DNA from: Codonopsis lanceolata
Taxonomy: Eukaryota; Streptophyta; Magnoliopsida; Asterales; Campanulaceae
Length of the DNA stretch: 64,000 nucleotides
Assembly: GCA_013146195.2 (NCBI GenBank)
Contig: CM028379.1
Coordinates: 87,106,617-87,170,616 of the forward strand
Reading direction: 5' to 3'
The notes under the pieces were generated by a model. The model saw nothing but the letters and a program-made list of their open reading frames with translations, was not told the DNA's origin and ran no database searches. The translations under genes were made by a program, and so were the position numbers. Below, piece after piece: positions 33,724-44,466 of this stretch; the stretch's first letter is position 1; the number at the start of each line of letters is the position of its first letter.

Positions 33724-34090
33724 TGTCAACGAGAATATGATAGCTTTCATTGCTAGGTTCAAAATTTGGCAAGTGATTAGTCCAAAGAAAGAACCTGTGG
33801 GCAGAGAATCCAAGGTTTTTACAACGTTTGAGAACTTGATCGATCAAGTCTGGGGAAATGTTGGAGGAGAAAGGATTGAGAGCTGAAACGATGTCATGGC
33901 GGGGGTCACGGAAGTTGCTAAGGATGCGAGAGAGGTCGTTCACGAGTTTTGATTGGGAAGGAGAAGAATATGAGGAGGAGAGAGAGAATTGGGTGCGCGT
34001 TAAGAAGGGGCGAGGACAAGGATAGATCAAATGGTTGAAGAGTAAATGGGTTCTTGTTCTGGTTCGAGACGCCAGTGATCTGAACACCAT
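33724..34090 (-). pseudogene. Captured PPR gene fragment, N-terminal half
   Basis: An open frame from ATG at 34090 reads MVFRSLASRTRTRTH with many Arg and Ser residues, as in a mitochondrial transit peptide. It continues through QSKLVNDLSRILSNFRDPRHD, PDLIDQVLKRCKNLGFSAHRFFLW and NESYHILVDIL, where the solo LTR interrupts it. The next captured residue after the LTR is the G of GSSKQF, so the gene was collinear before the LTR inserted. The fragment starts close to the right MULE terminal repeat and was evidently captured with its own start codon. Confidence 0.85.
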
Positions 34091-34414
34091 TTTCGACCGT
34101 CAAAGGGTGAAACCCCTACCCTATTATTGTTTGTTACTGTTGTCCTTGAGTGAAATTCAGGGGATCTGAGAGTAGGGACTGGAGCTGGTGAGTGGAAGAA
34201 GTCGTCGACGAATTTCTCATGAGAGACGAAGTTGAAGAACGACTTCTGGAAGAGCCTTCTTTCTTCGATAACTTCCATTTCTCATCAACATAGAAATGCG
34301 AAGGTGGGATTATAGAATTAGTGGAAACAACCATTAGAGTAGCAAATCTCGAAGATCTCACAAAATAATGGTTATAAATGAATTTGATTATGGAGATGAA
34401 TGATTGAAGTGAGT

Positions 34415-34652
34415 CACGGAAAGAAAACAATCGATCTTAGTTGGTTTCTTTGCCTGAGATATGAACTTTAGTTAACCAAGATACGAAAAATACGAAAATA
34501 CCCCGATTTAACGTCCTTATTCAAACGGCAACAGACGAGATGTGATTAAATGGGACAAATGGAAACCTTGAATGCTAAAATGAGACAAACCTTTGTTTAG
34601 GTGGTTAACTGGGATTTGGTAGAAACTTTGGGGGGTAAAAAGTAATTTGGCC
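34415..34652. repeat. MULE right terminal inverted repeat
   Basis: Inverted partner of 28850-29087. It ends GTAATTTGGCC followed by the target duplication AAGAAAGAA. The inner boundary is approximate. Confidence 0.93.
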
Positions 34653-34870
34653 AAGAAAGAATGTTGGAAGAATAAGGTAGCTCCCGTGAGACCGACGTGG
34701 ATGGACGAGGATGTGTTTGCTGAGTTTTGAACTTATTGGGGGACGGAAAAGGCGGCTGCAATCGCTAAACAAGCTGTGCAAAATAGGTTGAGCTCGTCAA
34801 GGAGTGACACAAAGTATACGATAGGGACGATAAAAGTAGCTGAGAATCATATGCGTATGGTACGTATGCT

Positions 34871-35575
34871 AGTGTAAATTTAGTGTATTAATGCTTAAAC
34901 ATCGATTTATGTATGTTTGTTAGCTGGGTAGCCATGTTGATGCTATGATATGAAATCCATGGTTTTAGTTTAATTGACATTGAAACCAAACAAGATAATT
35001 GTATGTATGTTGGGGGGTGTTAGTGTAAATGGTAAGAAATAAAGGGGATGTTAGTGTAAATTTAGTGTATTAATAGTTAAACATCAATTTATGTACGTTT
35101 GTTAGCAGGGTAGCCATGTTGATGCTATGAAATCCATGGTTTTAGTTTAATTGACTTTGAAACCAAACAAAATAATTGTATGTACGTTGGGGGTGTTAGT
35201 ATAAATGGTAAAAAATAAAGGGGGTGTTAGTGTAAATTTAGTGAATTAATGCTTAAACATCAATTTATGTACGTTTCTTAGCTGGGTAGCCATGTTGATG
35301 CTATGAAATCGATGGTTTGAGTTTAATTAACTTTGAAACCAAAGAAGATAAATGTATATACATTGGGGCTGTTAGTATAAATTGTAAGAAATAAAGGGGG
35401 TGTTAGTGTAAATTTAGTGTATTAATGCTTAAATATCAATTTTTGTACGTTTGTTAGCTAGGTAGCCATGTTGATGCTATGAAATCCATGGTTTTAGTTT
35501 AATTGATTTTTGAAACCAAACATGGTGTGTTCGTGTAAATGCTATGAAATTATATTATTTGGTTTAACTAAAGTA
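34871..35575 (+). repeat. Tandem repeat, about 4 copies of 176-182 bp, in an intron
   Basis: The phrase AGTGTAAATTTAGTG begins copies at 34871, 35053, 35229 and 35405. Each copy also contains GTAGCCATGTTGATGCTATG and GTTTTAGTTTAATTGA (the third with minor changes). The array fills the intron between exons 4 and 5 of the CACTA gene, and the last copy is partial. No reading frame runs through it. Confidence 0.88.
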
Positions 35576-36000
35576 ATTATAATGATTGTAGAAAAGGGAA
35601 TATCGCGATGTTGGTTTTCTTAATGTATTAGTTAGTACACATACTAGGCCTTGTACTTTCGTCGATGACCCTCTGCAGTGGGTTGATGATAGATCTGCAT
35701 TTACATTTGTAAGTAAACTTTAATTGAAAGACTTTCTTTTGAATATATAAATTTATTTATGTATATTATGTATATGATAATATTTGTTTGTTTTATTGAC
35801 AGTCTGGATATAAGACAACTGTATTGGAGGAAGATACTGATCCTACCCAGCCCATTCCATTTAAGCCTCAGGTTTGGAAAGAAATCACCCTTGAAGGACA
35901 GAAAAAGAGGGGAGATAGAGTGTTCGGAATGGGGGACCATGGGTTGCAATGTTCATTGTCGACAAGTCGCTCGGATACTATTAGGCCTGACGCTCAGTAG

Positions 36001-36863
36001 ATTTCGAGGATAGAGACTTTGGAAGCACGCTTGGCTGAGGAGCAACGTTTGGCTGCGGAATATCGAGAACAAACAGCGACGACTTGCGTAAATGATGGTC
36101 GTGATGCAAAGCATGGCGCAATGAGATGCATGGGTCTTCGAACACTCTCTAGTAGTACCGGGTCCCCTTCTCATGCTAGAAATCTCTTCCAAGATCAGTC
36201 CCCCTCCCCCACTTTGATTATTGGCACTTGTAAGGGTAAAATAGGTCATGCCTATTTTAGTTTTTGTTTCCTCTTTTCATGGTAAATACAATTAGACAAG
36301 TTTGGAATTTTTGGTAACTAAATCTTTAATTAGATTGTGGTTTCCTTGGTTCTAAAGTTTAGGCATTATTTTGGAAACAAAATCTTGTCAAAAATCCTCC
36401 CTAAACCGTGCCTCTAGAATCCTTGGCTACATGGTAATAAAATTTAAGAGATATGGTATGTAGATTTTATTCCAAACTCTAATCCTTGTTCTTCTTAGAG
36501 TTGGATTATTTATTGTGTGTAGGGTTCCTCCACATTATAAATAAGAGGCTTGGACACGGCTGGACGGATAGAGAGAGTGATTCCAGAAAGCTGAGAGCAG
36601 AATATTGAGTTCCTGAAGCAGTTTCAGATTTCCAGCTTTGTGTAGATTCTGATTGTAGCTTTGGATGTTACAACACTAGAAGCTACATTGAGAGCTGATG
36701 CTGTTTTGTCTTCCTAGCTGATTTTAGGAAGTTGTTTGTTTCTTCCCACGTTTGTTCTACCTGTTTTCTGTGGGGTTTTTGCTCTCCAAGACGTTTTGTC
36801 TTAGAGACGCAAGGGTACTCTATCTCTAGACTTCTCTCTCTCTAGAATTCTCTCTGCGTCTCT
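36001..36863 (+). other. End of the CACTA gene and 5' region of the LINE
   Basis: To about 36285 the CACTA coiled-coil frame continues beyond its stop. The LINE left edge lies somewhere between there and 36540 and I could not fix it, because no target duplication matching the bases after the LINE tail was found. A TATA-like TATAAATAAG lies at 36536-36545. Pyrimidine-rich CTCTCTC runs before the first ATG are typical of a LINE leader. Confidence 0.5.
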
Positions 36864-36875
36864 TTGTTTTGGTGC

Positions 36876-38518
36876 ATGCCGCATGAATCTGATTCTATGG
36901 AGGAGCCGCCTCCTATCCAGGTTCAGCCGCCAATCTCTACTTCACAGTCCGTCCCTCTTCCCCGAACGTATGCATCAATGGTTGGGCAACCAACTCCTAT
37001 CGTAGGAGCCAACCCTAACCACCCTCCGGTCCTGCGTGACATTCCACTAGTTCCAAGACCAGCGATCTCAATCTTGGATGAATCAGGTGTGTTGTTTACC
37101 CCTTTGGAACTGGAAACGGCTGAGAAAGAAATGGCCAACACCATCATTCTCAAATTTTCGATGGGCAGGCCCTCCATAGTTGTTATACAGGAACATATCG
37201 CTGCTTCATGGAAACTGACAGAACCCTTTGTGGTCGGTTTATTAGATCCCATGCACGTCATGGTTCATTTATCCTCGGCGGAAGACATGGTTAGGGCTCT
37301 ATCTAAGGAGTCCCATATGATCAATACATGTATGTACCGATCATTCCGTTGGTCGGCGGATTTTGCTTTTAAAAAGGATAGTACAAAGGTTGCTATATGG
37401 ATTAGGCTGCATTATCTGCCGCTTCATCTATTTACGCCTTTGTACTTGCAGCGTATTGGTAATTCTTTGGGACACTTTCTTAGCGCCGATGAGAAGACTT
37501 TGGCGCTCTCGAGACCTATGTATGCCCGTATATGTGTGGAGGTGGATGTATCTAAGACGTTGCCATCACGCCTTTGGATTGGCATGTCCAAGGAGGAAGG
37601 TTTTTGGCAGGCTCTTGAATTTGAGGGCAACATTGCGTTTTGTGAGGGTTGTGGCTTGCTCGGTCATCAAAAAATACATTTTCGGAAAGGGAAACGTATT
37701 TATGAACCATCCGGTAATAAAGATATTAACAATAAAGGAGATAAGTCTCAACATGAGGATTTAGCTGGGAAGAATTCTGAGATTCCTTCAAAAGGAGTGG
37801 CGGCTGAGGTTAATTTTATTCCTAGTAGCTCCAGACAACTTTGGGTTCCTACCATTTTAAAAAGGGGTGAGAATTTGGGATCTACATCTAGAGCAAAGGA
37901 TGATAATGGGAAAGCTAAGGAGAAAGTGGTCATTGATGGTACTTCCAGTGGGGGTATCAATAACGGCGAAAGGTCTAATCTGGTTCCTATAGATACCGTG
38001 TTCAGGAAGGTTGATAATAACAATTCTAAAAAGGTTAATGAAGGTCCTTCTAAGCGGGGTGTTCACATAGCAGCTGAAAGTAAAGGGATACACAAGAATC
38101 CAATAGGTGAGGCTTCGGTTCAACGGTGGATGGAGAGGGGTTACTGGCTTGTAACCCCTTCGATATTTTATCCAATACTAACGAGGAAGGTGAGATTGAG
38201 ATACAACATAGAACTGATTCGGATGAAGGTGATGGGAAGCCAAAGGCAGTGATTGATTTAGATTCAGTTTGGGCAGAGATTTATCGAACACGACCTCATA
38301 ATATGGGCAAGGCGTATTCCACGGGTGGCGACTTCGGGGAGGAAGGTGTAGAATTGAGCCGGACTTTATCGTGGGATACAGGAGGTGGTTTACCTATTAA
38401 ACCTGAGTTTGTGGAATATTGCAAGCGGCGTATGAAAAAAGTTACTCAAGACAAATTTATTAAGCGGAATGCTAGGAAAACTAGGGCGAAGTCCAAAGTG
38501 TGTGCATCAACTCGATAG
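36876..38518 (+). pseudogene. LINE ORF1: DUF4283 and zinc-knuckle protein
   Basis: From ATG at 36876 or 36897. The protein has a Pro-rich N-terminus, then the DUF4283 domain typical of plant LINE ORF1 (IILKFSMGRPSIVVIQEHIAASWKL ... FRWSADFAFKKDSTKVAIWIRLHYLPLHLF), then a DUF4283-associated CCHC knuckle that reads CEGCGLLGHQKIHF, with Phe in place of the last Cys. A long hydrophilic tail rich in Lys, Asn and Ser follows. A frameshift near 38130 moves the C-terminus into the frame 38126-38518 (PFDILSNTNEEGEIE ... KKVTQDKFIKRNARKTRAKSK). ORF1 is thought to bind LINE RNA; with the knuckle damaged and the frame broken it is unlikely to work. Confidence 0.88.
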
Positions 38519-38523
38519 TTTTT

Positions 38524-41500
38524 ATGTCGATAATTATTTGGAATGCCCGTGGGGTTGGAAATAGAGACACTACAGATTATTTAAAGGTTCTGAAAGCTCA
38601 ACATAAACCTTTTGTGTTTGCTATTCTGGAGCCGAAACTTGGGGGAGAGAGGATTAGCAAGGTTGCCAAGTAGTTGAGATTTGATCATTGTCTTCAGAAT
38701 AATCTAGTTAATTCGCAGATTTGGCTTTTCTGGGAGGATTATGTGTCGGTTTTGTTTATTGAGGCTACGTCCCAACATATTACGGTTCGAGTTGGGCAAG
38801 GAGATAAGAGCATGTTGGCTTCCTTTGTGTATGCTCAATATACCCGTATTGGTCGCCAAGAGTTATGGAGGAACCTAACTACTACAACTTCCAGATTTCC
38901 TGAGCCTTGGTTGGTGGGCGGGGATTTTAATACCATCATGCATACGGTTGAGAAATTGGGAGGGAGAGGATGGGATTACTATAGTATGAATGATTTTGTA
39001 GATTTTAGTCATGCGGCGGGTTTGGAGGATGCGGGTTATGAAGGTAGTATTTTTACATGGTATAATGATCACCATAATGGTTCTAGGATTTGGCAACGAC
39101 TGGACTGTGTTTTGATCAATGGGGCTTATAAGGCGACTTTTCCTAATATTCGGGTCTCTCATTTGGCTCGATCTATTTCTGACCATGCCCCTTTATTAGT
39201 GGAGTTTCCTGATATCAAAAGGGGTAGAGGGGCTTTTCGGTTTCAACGTATGTGGCTGGACCACGCTGATTTCCTAAGTTTTGTAGCGGCTCAATGGCAG
39301 CGTGCTGTTACTGGTAATCCTATGGAGGTATTGCACAAAAAGTTACATTTTCTCGGGAAGGAATTAAAGCAATGGAACTGGAGTGTATTTGGTAATGTTC
39401 AACGTATGATCTCGGCTCACCAGGATAATATTTTGTGGCTGGAAGTGGAGTTGCAGCAGCATGGGTTAGACGAGACTGTGCAAGAGTTACAAAATATTAA
39501 GGTGCAATTGGCTCAATGTATCAGGTGGGAGAACGAGATGATGTAACAAAAGGCGCATCAAAGCTGGTTGAGGGACAGGGAACGAAACACAGCCTTCTTT
39601 CATGCGTGTATTCGGGATCGGCAAAAACATAATATCGTCAGATTAAAAAATTCGGATGGGTCTTGGTGTGATGATGATGCGGTCATTGGTTTGAAAGCGG
39701 TGGAATTTTTCTCTTCTATTTTTTCCCAGTCTAACCATGAACTTAATGAGGAGTTATTTTTTCAGCGGAACGATGGTATTTCTCTAGAGGATAATAATGT
39801 GTTAAGTTCTATCCCTACGAAGACTGAAATTGTGGAGGCAATCAATTCTTTAAATCCTGATAGTGCTCCTGGCAATGATGGGTTTACAGGGTGGTTCTTC
39901 CGTGGCTGCTGGGACATTATTAGAGCTGATGTTATGGCTGTTGTTCAGGATTTCTTTAGGGGGCAGATATTCACCGTGGTTTGTCTACTACTACTCTGGT
40001 TTCGTTGCCTAAAGTAAAGGACCTGGTTGATTTTGAAGATTATAGACCAATTAGTTTATGTAACTTCTCAAGTAAAATTCTTTCTAAGATAATGGCTGGT
40101 AGACTGGCGAGGCTGCTTCCAGGCTTGATTTCTTCAGAACAGGCGGGCTTTGTTCGTGGAAGAAGTATTAAGGAAAATGTGGTTTTAGCGCATGAGTTGG
40201 TTCATAAGATTAATCATAGAATCCGAGGTGGTAATATTGTGTTCAAGTTTGATATGTCCAAGGCATATGACTGGGTGGAATGGGATTTCCTTCTGAGGGC
40301 TCTTCAATCCTTTGGTTTTGATAATAGGTGTTGTTCTCTCATTTTTCGACTGATTAGTAATATTTGGTATTCGGTGCGTTTGAATGGGACGAGTCATGGT
40401 TATTTTAAATCAACTCGGGGGGTTAGGCAGGGTGATCCGTTATCCCCGCTTCTTTTCGTTTTGTCTCAGGAGATTTTATCTCGTAATATACAAAAGGCCA
40501 TTCAATTGGGTTATATTCAGCCGTATGCTCATGGTCGCGGGGGAGTGGTTGTGTCTCATCTTTTATATGCAGACGACATGTTAGTGTTTTGTAATGCGGG
40601 GAAGTCCTCTATTCAGGGGCTTGGTTTGGTTCTCCGGAAGTATGAGCAAGCTTCGGGTCAGTTGATTAATTTGATGAAGAGTGGCTTTTATGTTTCTAAT
40701 CATTGTTCTAACAGGAAACAACGGCAAATCGAAAGAAGGGCAGGCTGTTTGGGTCGTCAGTTTCCATTGCATTATTTGGGTATCCCTCATTTTCAAGGTC
40801 GGTCCAAAACTATCTATTTTGAACATATGGTGGAGCGTATTCGAATAAAATCAAAGGTGGAAATCCCGTTTATTATCCTTTGGTGGTCGTTTGCGTTGTT
40901 AAAGGCGTGTTGTGCAACATTCTGTCTATACATTGGCGGCCATTAAAGTCCCAAAATCAATTATTCGCCGTATTGAAGGTGTTATGGCCTCATTTCTTTG
41001 GAGTTTGAATGGGGATAAGACAGACTCATTGGGTGGCTTGGGATACCATTTTCTGGCCTATAAATGAAGGTGGCCTGGGTCTTCGGTCTCTTCATCATGT
41101 CATGGCTGGTCTTCATGCTAAGCTTGCTTGGTCGGCGTTACATGGAGATAGTTTAAGGGCTGGATTTGTTCAGTCTAAATATATGGGTACTTGGCTGGGT
41201 TCTTCGTTATGGGGTGCCTCTAAAGGCTGGAAAGCGATCTCTACTCAGATGGAGATTCTCAGATATAATACTCAATGGATTGTATGAGCGGGTGATATAT
41301 CTTTATGGCAAGAGAAGCGGTGTGGAGCTATCTTAGCCGGACCGTTGCCTTCGGATGCGAAGCTTACTATTAAGGAAGCCTTCCATGACATCGACTCTTT
41401 TCTGCCTCTAATTGATAGCAGTCTTCATTCTGAAATCAAGCGGGTTTCTATACGTCCTCATATCTAAGATAAATTAATCTTCAGCAGTTCGGGTTCGGGT

Positions 41501-42587
41501 AAGTTTGATAATGCGACCTTCTATAATTTGATTCGTGGTCTGGGCATCATGTGCGGTGGGCTTGAAAATCTGGAAGCCTTAGATTCCTATTAAAGTTAGT
41601 GGCTTCATTTGGCGCGTCGTTCCACGGTGCAATTCCGGTGGATGTTCGATTGCAAAGGAAAGGGGTGCCTATTGTCTCTAAGTGTGTATGTTGTACATAT
41701 GAAATTTATTTCTCACTGTTTTTGAGATCGGAGGTTGCTCGATGCATGTGGGAGAGGTTTGCGATGGTCTTTCATACACCGATATCGCGTGGATCTCTTT
41801 TACATTTATTTGAATCTCTGGTTTGCCGTTGTTCATCCAAATATCAGATTGGCGTGAATCTAGTGGGGGGTTTTTGTCTTCGGTAGTGGGAAATATGGAA
41901 GAGTAGATGTCAAGCTGTTTTTGAAGGCATTCCTATGATGGTTGATAATATTTTTCACTGCATTCGTCAGGGTATTATTGATATGGGCAGTATATACAGC
42001 CCGTCAGTGACTGTGGGGCGTCATGGGCGGATTAGTTTGTTAGCTTTACATATCCCTATTATCAGTGTTTCGGAGCGCCGTGGGATGTGGATGCGTTGGG
42101 AAAAACCTCGCGGGGGTTTCAAGCTGAATACGGATAATTCTTCAGCAAATGGGGAGAGCACCGGTGGAGGTATTATTCGTGACGGGGATGGGAGTTTAGT
42201 CGCGGCTTTCTCAGTCTTTTTTGGTAATGGCACGAATATGTTTGCTGAGATTGCAGCCCTCGCTTATGGTCTTCGGATGTGTAGGGAGCTTGATTTGGTT
42301 AATGTAGAGGTGGAGTCGGATTCAAAACGGCTACTATGGGTATTAATAGAACTCATCAGCTTCCTTGGAGATATATGTACAAGTTGGAGAGTTGCAGAGA
42401 GTTAGGTACTGGTTATCGTATTTCTCATGTTCATAGGGAAAGGAACTCTGTAGCTGAGAGTCTGGCATCGGCGGCGTATATTCATAGGTCCAGTGCTTCT
42501 TATAGGGTTGTTGAGCAGTTGCCTCGCCAGGTCCTCTGTGCCTATCGCCAGTATCTTTTGGGTATTCACAAGTTCCGGAGAGGTTGA
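38524..42587 (+). pseudogene. LINE ORF2: endonuclease, reverse transcriptase, RNase H
   Basis: ATG at 38524, five bases after ORF1. Endonuclease: IIWNARGVGNRDT, FAILEPKLGG, VGGDFNTI, RLDCVLIN and SDHAPLLVEF (38524-39210), with an in-frame TAG at 38671. RT: DYRPISLCNFSSKILSKIMAGRL, EQAGFVRGRSI, KFDMSKAYDWVEWDFL, GVRQGDPLSPLLFVL and LLYADDMLVF (39985-40680). Both catalytic Asp regions are present, although the usual AYDRVEW has Trp for Arg. A zinc-finger-like region is seen in pieces at 41009-41880. RNase H (about 42080-42587) shows LNTDNSSANGESTGGGIIRDGDG, a late Glu and ESDS. Stops at 38671 and 39544 and frameshifts near 39985, 40900, 41290 and 42340 inactivate it. Confidence 0.9.
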
Positions 42588-42793
42588 TAGTTTTATGAGT
42601 TTTTGGTTAGGCTTGCTTTTAGTCTGGTTTGTTTGGGTTTGTTGTTATAGTTGATCCTTGTATTTTGGTTAGAGGTTAGGCTCTTCTGTCCCCCCCATTT
42701 TCCGGGTAAGGCTGGTTGTCCCCCTTCATGTTTGTTTTCCTTTGTTATTTATAAAATCTGTGCAGGTGCCGCCCTGCTTTAAAAAAAAAAAAA
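42588..42793 (+). other. LINE 3' untranslated region and poly-A tail
   Basis: T/G-rich sequence with CCCCCCCATTTTCCGGG, ending in A13 at 42781-42793. The tail marks the insertion edge. Confidence 0.85.
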
Positions 42794-43258
42794 TGTGTTG
42801 TCTTGTGAGAGTGTTTTGTTTGGTGATTTCACATTCTTTTTGTAAAATAAATCTTATTTTTTTAGTGAAATCTTTTTGGCCATAAGGCTAGATCTACAAG
42901 TATAAGCTTGTAGATTGTTTGGTAAAAGTTTGTGTTTCAATTCGTGCTTTATAATCAAGTCTTCCGCTGTTACAAGTTTCTGGCCATTGTGACTTCCATT
43001 GTAGTTTCATCAGAAGCTACATTGGAAACTGCATTGGTTATGGCTGAATCCTAGCTACTATTTTTTTTTTCCAACAACACTGTTTGAGTTGGTACATTGA
43101 TATTTAGTATTGTTTGATTTCGTATGTATATATTTGGTACTTTATTGTAATAACATTTAGAGTTTGAGGTTTTTAAATTGCTTTCATAGTATTGTTTATT
43201 TCGTATTAATTTTTATATCAGGTACAAAAAAAATTATAATTGACAGTATTTTCATGTA
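42794..43258 (+). other. CACTA sequence downstream of the LINE
   Basis: AT-rich and non-coding, between the LINE tail and the subterminal repeats. It presumably belonged to the 3' untranslated part of the CACTA element before the LINE inserted. Confidence 0.5.
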
Positions 43259-43841
43259 TTTTTTTAAATTTTTTCCATTATTAGTGACAAAATTTCCATC
43301 ACTGTAATTCAATTTTATTTAATATATGAAAACCTTTAGCGACGGAATTTTCGTCACTAAAATTAAATTTTAATCAAGTTTTAAAAACCTTTAGGGACGG
43401 AAATTCTGTCGCTAAAATTAAGTTTTAAAAACCTTTAGCGACGGAATTTTCGTCGTTGAAATTAAATTTTAATTAACTTTTGAAAACCTTTAGTGACAGA
43501 ATTTTCGTCGGAGATATTAAATTTTAATTAACTTTTGAAAACCTTTAGCGACGGAAATTCAGTCACAGAAATTAAATTTTAATTAGCTTTTGAAAACCTT
43601 TAGCTCGCTAAAGGTTGAATTTAGCGACGAAAAATTCCGTCGCTGAAATTCAACCTTTAGTGACTGAATATTTCGTCGCTGAAATTAATCTTTAGCGATG
43701 GAAATGGGCCCGTCGAACATCTGTGACGCGTGATTAGCAACGGCCTACCGACAGAATAATTATGTCGCTAGGTAGCCAACAGCGACGGAATCACTCCTTT
43801 AGCAACGGAAAATTTCGTTGCTAAAGTCCATTTTTCTAGTG
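43259..43841 (+). repeat. CACTA subterminal repeats and right terminus
   Basis: A unit of about 55 bases built on CCTTTAGCGACGGAATTTTCGTC recurs from 43330 to 43600, first as direct repeats. It then becomes inverted pairs (43600-43830) in which TTTAGCGACG faces CGTCGCTAAA. The block ends TTTTTCTAGTG at 43841, the inverted form of CACTAGAAAAA. Dense, palindromic subterminal motifs next to a CACTA end are where the element's own DNA-binding protein is thought to bind. Confidence 0.88.
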
Positions 43842-44466
43842 GTGAGGTTCCCATTGTTAGTGTCCGATCACGTACCATTATTTCATTCGTCTTTGTGTCA
43901 ATCTGAAGCTGTTTGTGTTCGAATCAGATTCATTGTTTGTGTATCTCTTATAGTATTTGTTTGCAGTTTATTAAATTTTTTTGATTGGTTTTCAAATTTA
44001 ATTCATTTCTCATCTTTTAATAAGTATTTAATGTTTTATTTTCAATTGAATATAGGAAATATAACTAAAGAAAGAGAGTATGAACCGTCTTATGTTTTAG
44101 TCTCACAATAATTTTCTCTTCAATGTAATTCTCTATAATTAACTTTTTTTTTCTTTATTTATATTTAATTATTTTTATTTTTATACATTGCAGTTACTGG
44201 AAAAATATATATTATTTTTCATTATTTGATTAATTTATATATATTGAATATGTAATCTATTCTTACAATTATTTGTTTATCGTAAACACTAAATTTGTAA
44301 AATACTTTAGTAAGATGGTGGTTGATAGGTTCCGTCTTCGCTGTACATGCAAATATATGTTGTTTTTCTAGAAACGAGATAGAAAGGGAGGTAGTTAGGG
44401 ATTTTATATGGGGTCAACTTGGCCTCATGGGTTTAAAGTCTGTGTAGAGAGTTTTATAGAAATCAA
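43842..44466. other. AT-rich DNA between elements
   Basis: A 97-codon open frame (43818-44111) overlaps the CACTA end and has no recognisable motif. I see no other feature. This is presumably the sequence into which the CACTA element inserted. Confidence 0.4.

Larger units (their letters stand above)
28850..34652. mobile_element. Mutator-like element carrying a PPR gene fragment
   Basis: Long terminal inverted repeats of about 238 bp (28850-29087 and 34415-34652) start GGCCAAATTACTTTTTAC and are roughly 90% identical by eye. The flanks are a perfect 9-bp target duplication AAGAAAGAA (28841-28849 and 34653-34661). Both features are diagnostic of Mutator-like elements. No transposase is present. 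Between the repeats lies a minus-strand PPR pseudogene, interrupted by a solo LTR; without the LTR the element is about 1.8 kb. This is the structure called Pack-MULE. Confidence 0.93.
28062..36000 (+). pseudogene. CACTA second gene, Ptta/En/Spm (Transposase_24) type, split by a MULE
   Basis: Exons with matching splice signals can be followed: 28062-28270, 28383-28507, 28586-28676, 28833-28849 joined to 34662-34859, 35592-35708, and from 35803. The order of motifs fits the plant Ptta/En/Spm family: an RRRVLRGFWPSFSKLPYEVKEKNWEAFK block, TWTEVYEEATIKIVF, SRFRDHIGNTKKECWKNK, then W-x8-A-x-F-x-TYWGTEKAA...NRLSSSRSDTKYTIGT, THTRPCTFVDD and a C-terminal coiled coil (ETLEARLAEEQRLAAEYREQ). Exon 4 is cut by the MULE with a 9-bp duplication. 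Two in-frame stops (in FAEF-stop-TYWG and at 35998-36000) show decay. In this family the protein is thought to bind subterminal repeats. Confidence 0.8.
36300..42793 (+). mobile_element. L1-type LINE (non-LTR retrotransposon), decayed
   Basis: Two consecutive ORFs (ORF1 with DUF4283 and a zinc knuckle; ORF2 with AP endonuclease, RT, zf-RVT-like and RNase H parts) are followed by 13 A at 42781-42793. This is the layout of plant L1-type LINEs that carry an RNase H domain. Multiple stops and frameshifts make it inactive. The start coordinate is approximate. Confidence 0.88.
27547..43841 (+). mobile_element. CACTA (En/Spm) transposon, 3' part, with nested elements
   Basis: It contains the acidic tail of a TNP2-like protein, a Ptta/En/Spm-type second gene, and at the right end about 570 bases of repeated TTTAGCGACGGAA subterminal motifs ending in the inverted terminus CACTAGAAAAATGG (minus strand, from 43841). 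Its left end is cut by the Athila-type LTR at 27546. A MULE sits in an exon and a LINE in the 3' part. Without these two the visible part is about 4 kb. Confidence 0.82.

Noticed and set aside
34871..35575. CRISPR-like array
   Set aside because: Units of 176-182 bp are fully repeated without unique spacers. It is an ordinary tandem repeat in a plant genome.
36923..37261. 112-codon minus-strand frame
   Set aside because: It is a shadow of LINE ORF1.
43818..44111. 97-codon hydrophobic open frame at the CACTA end
   Set aside because: It starts inside the CACTA subterminal repeat and is Phe/Leu-rich only because the DNA is T-rich. No family is recognised.
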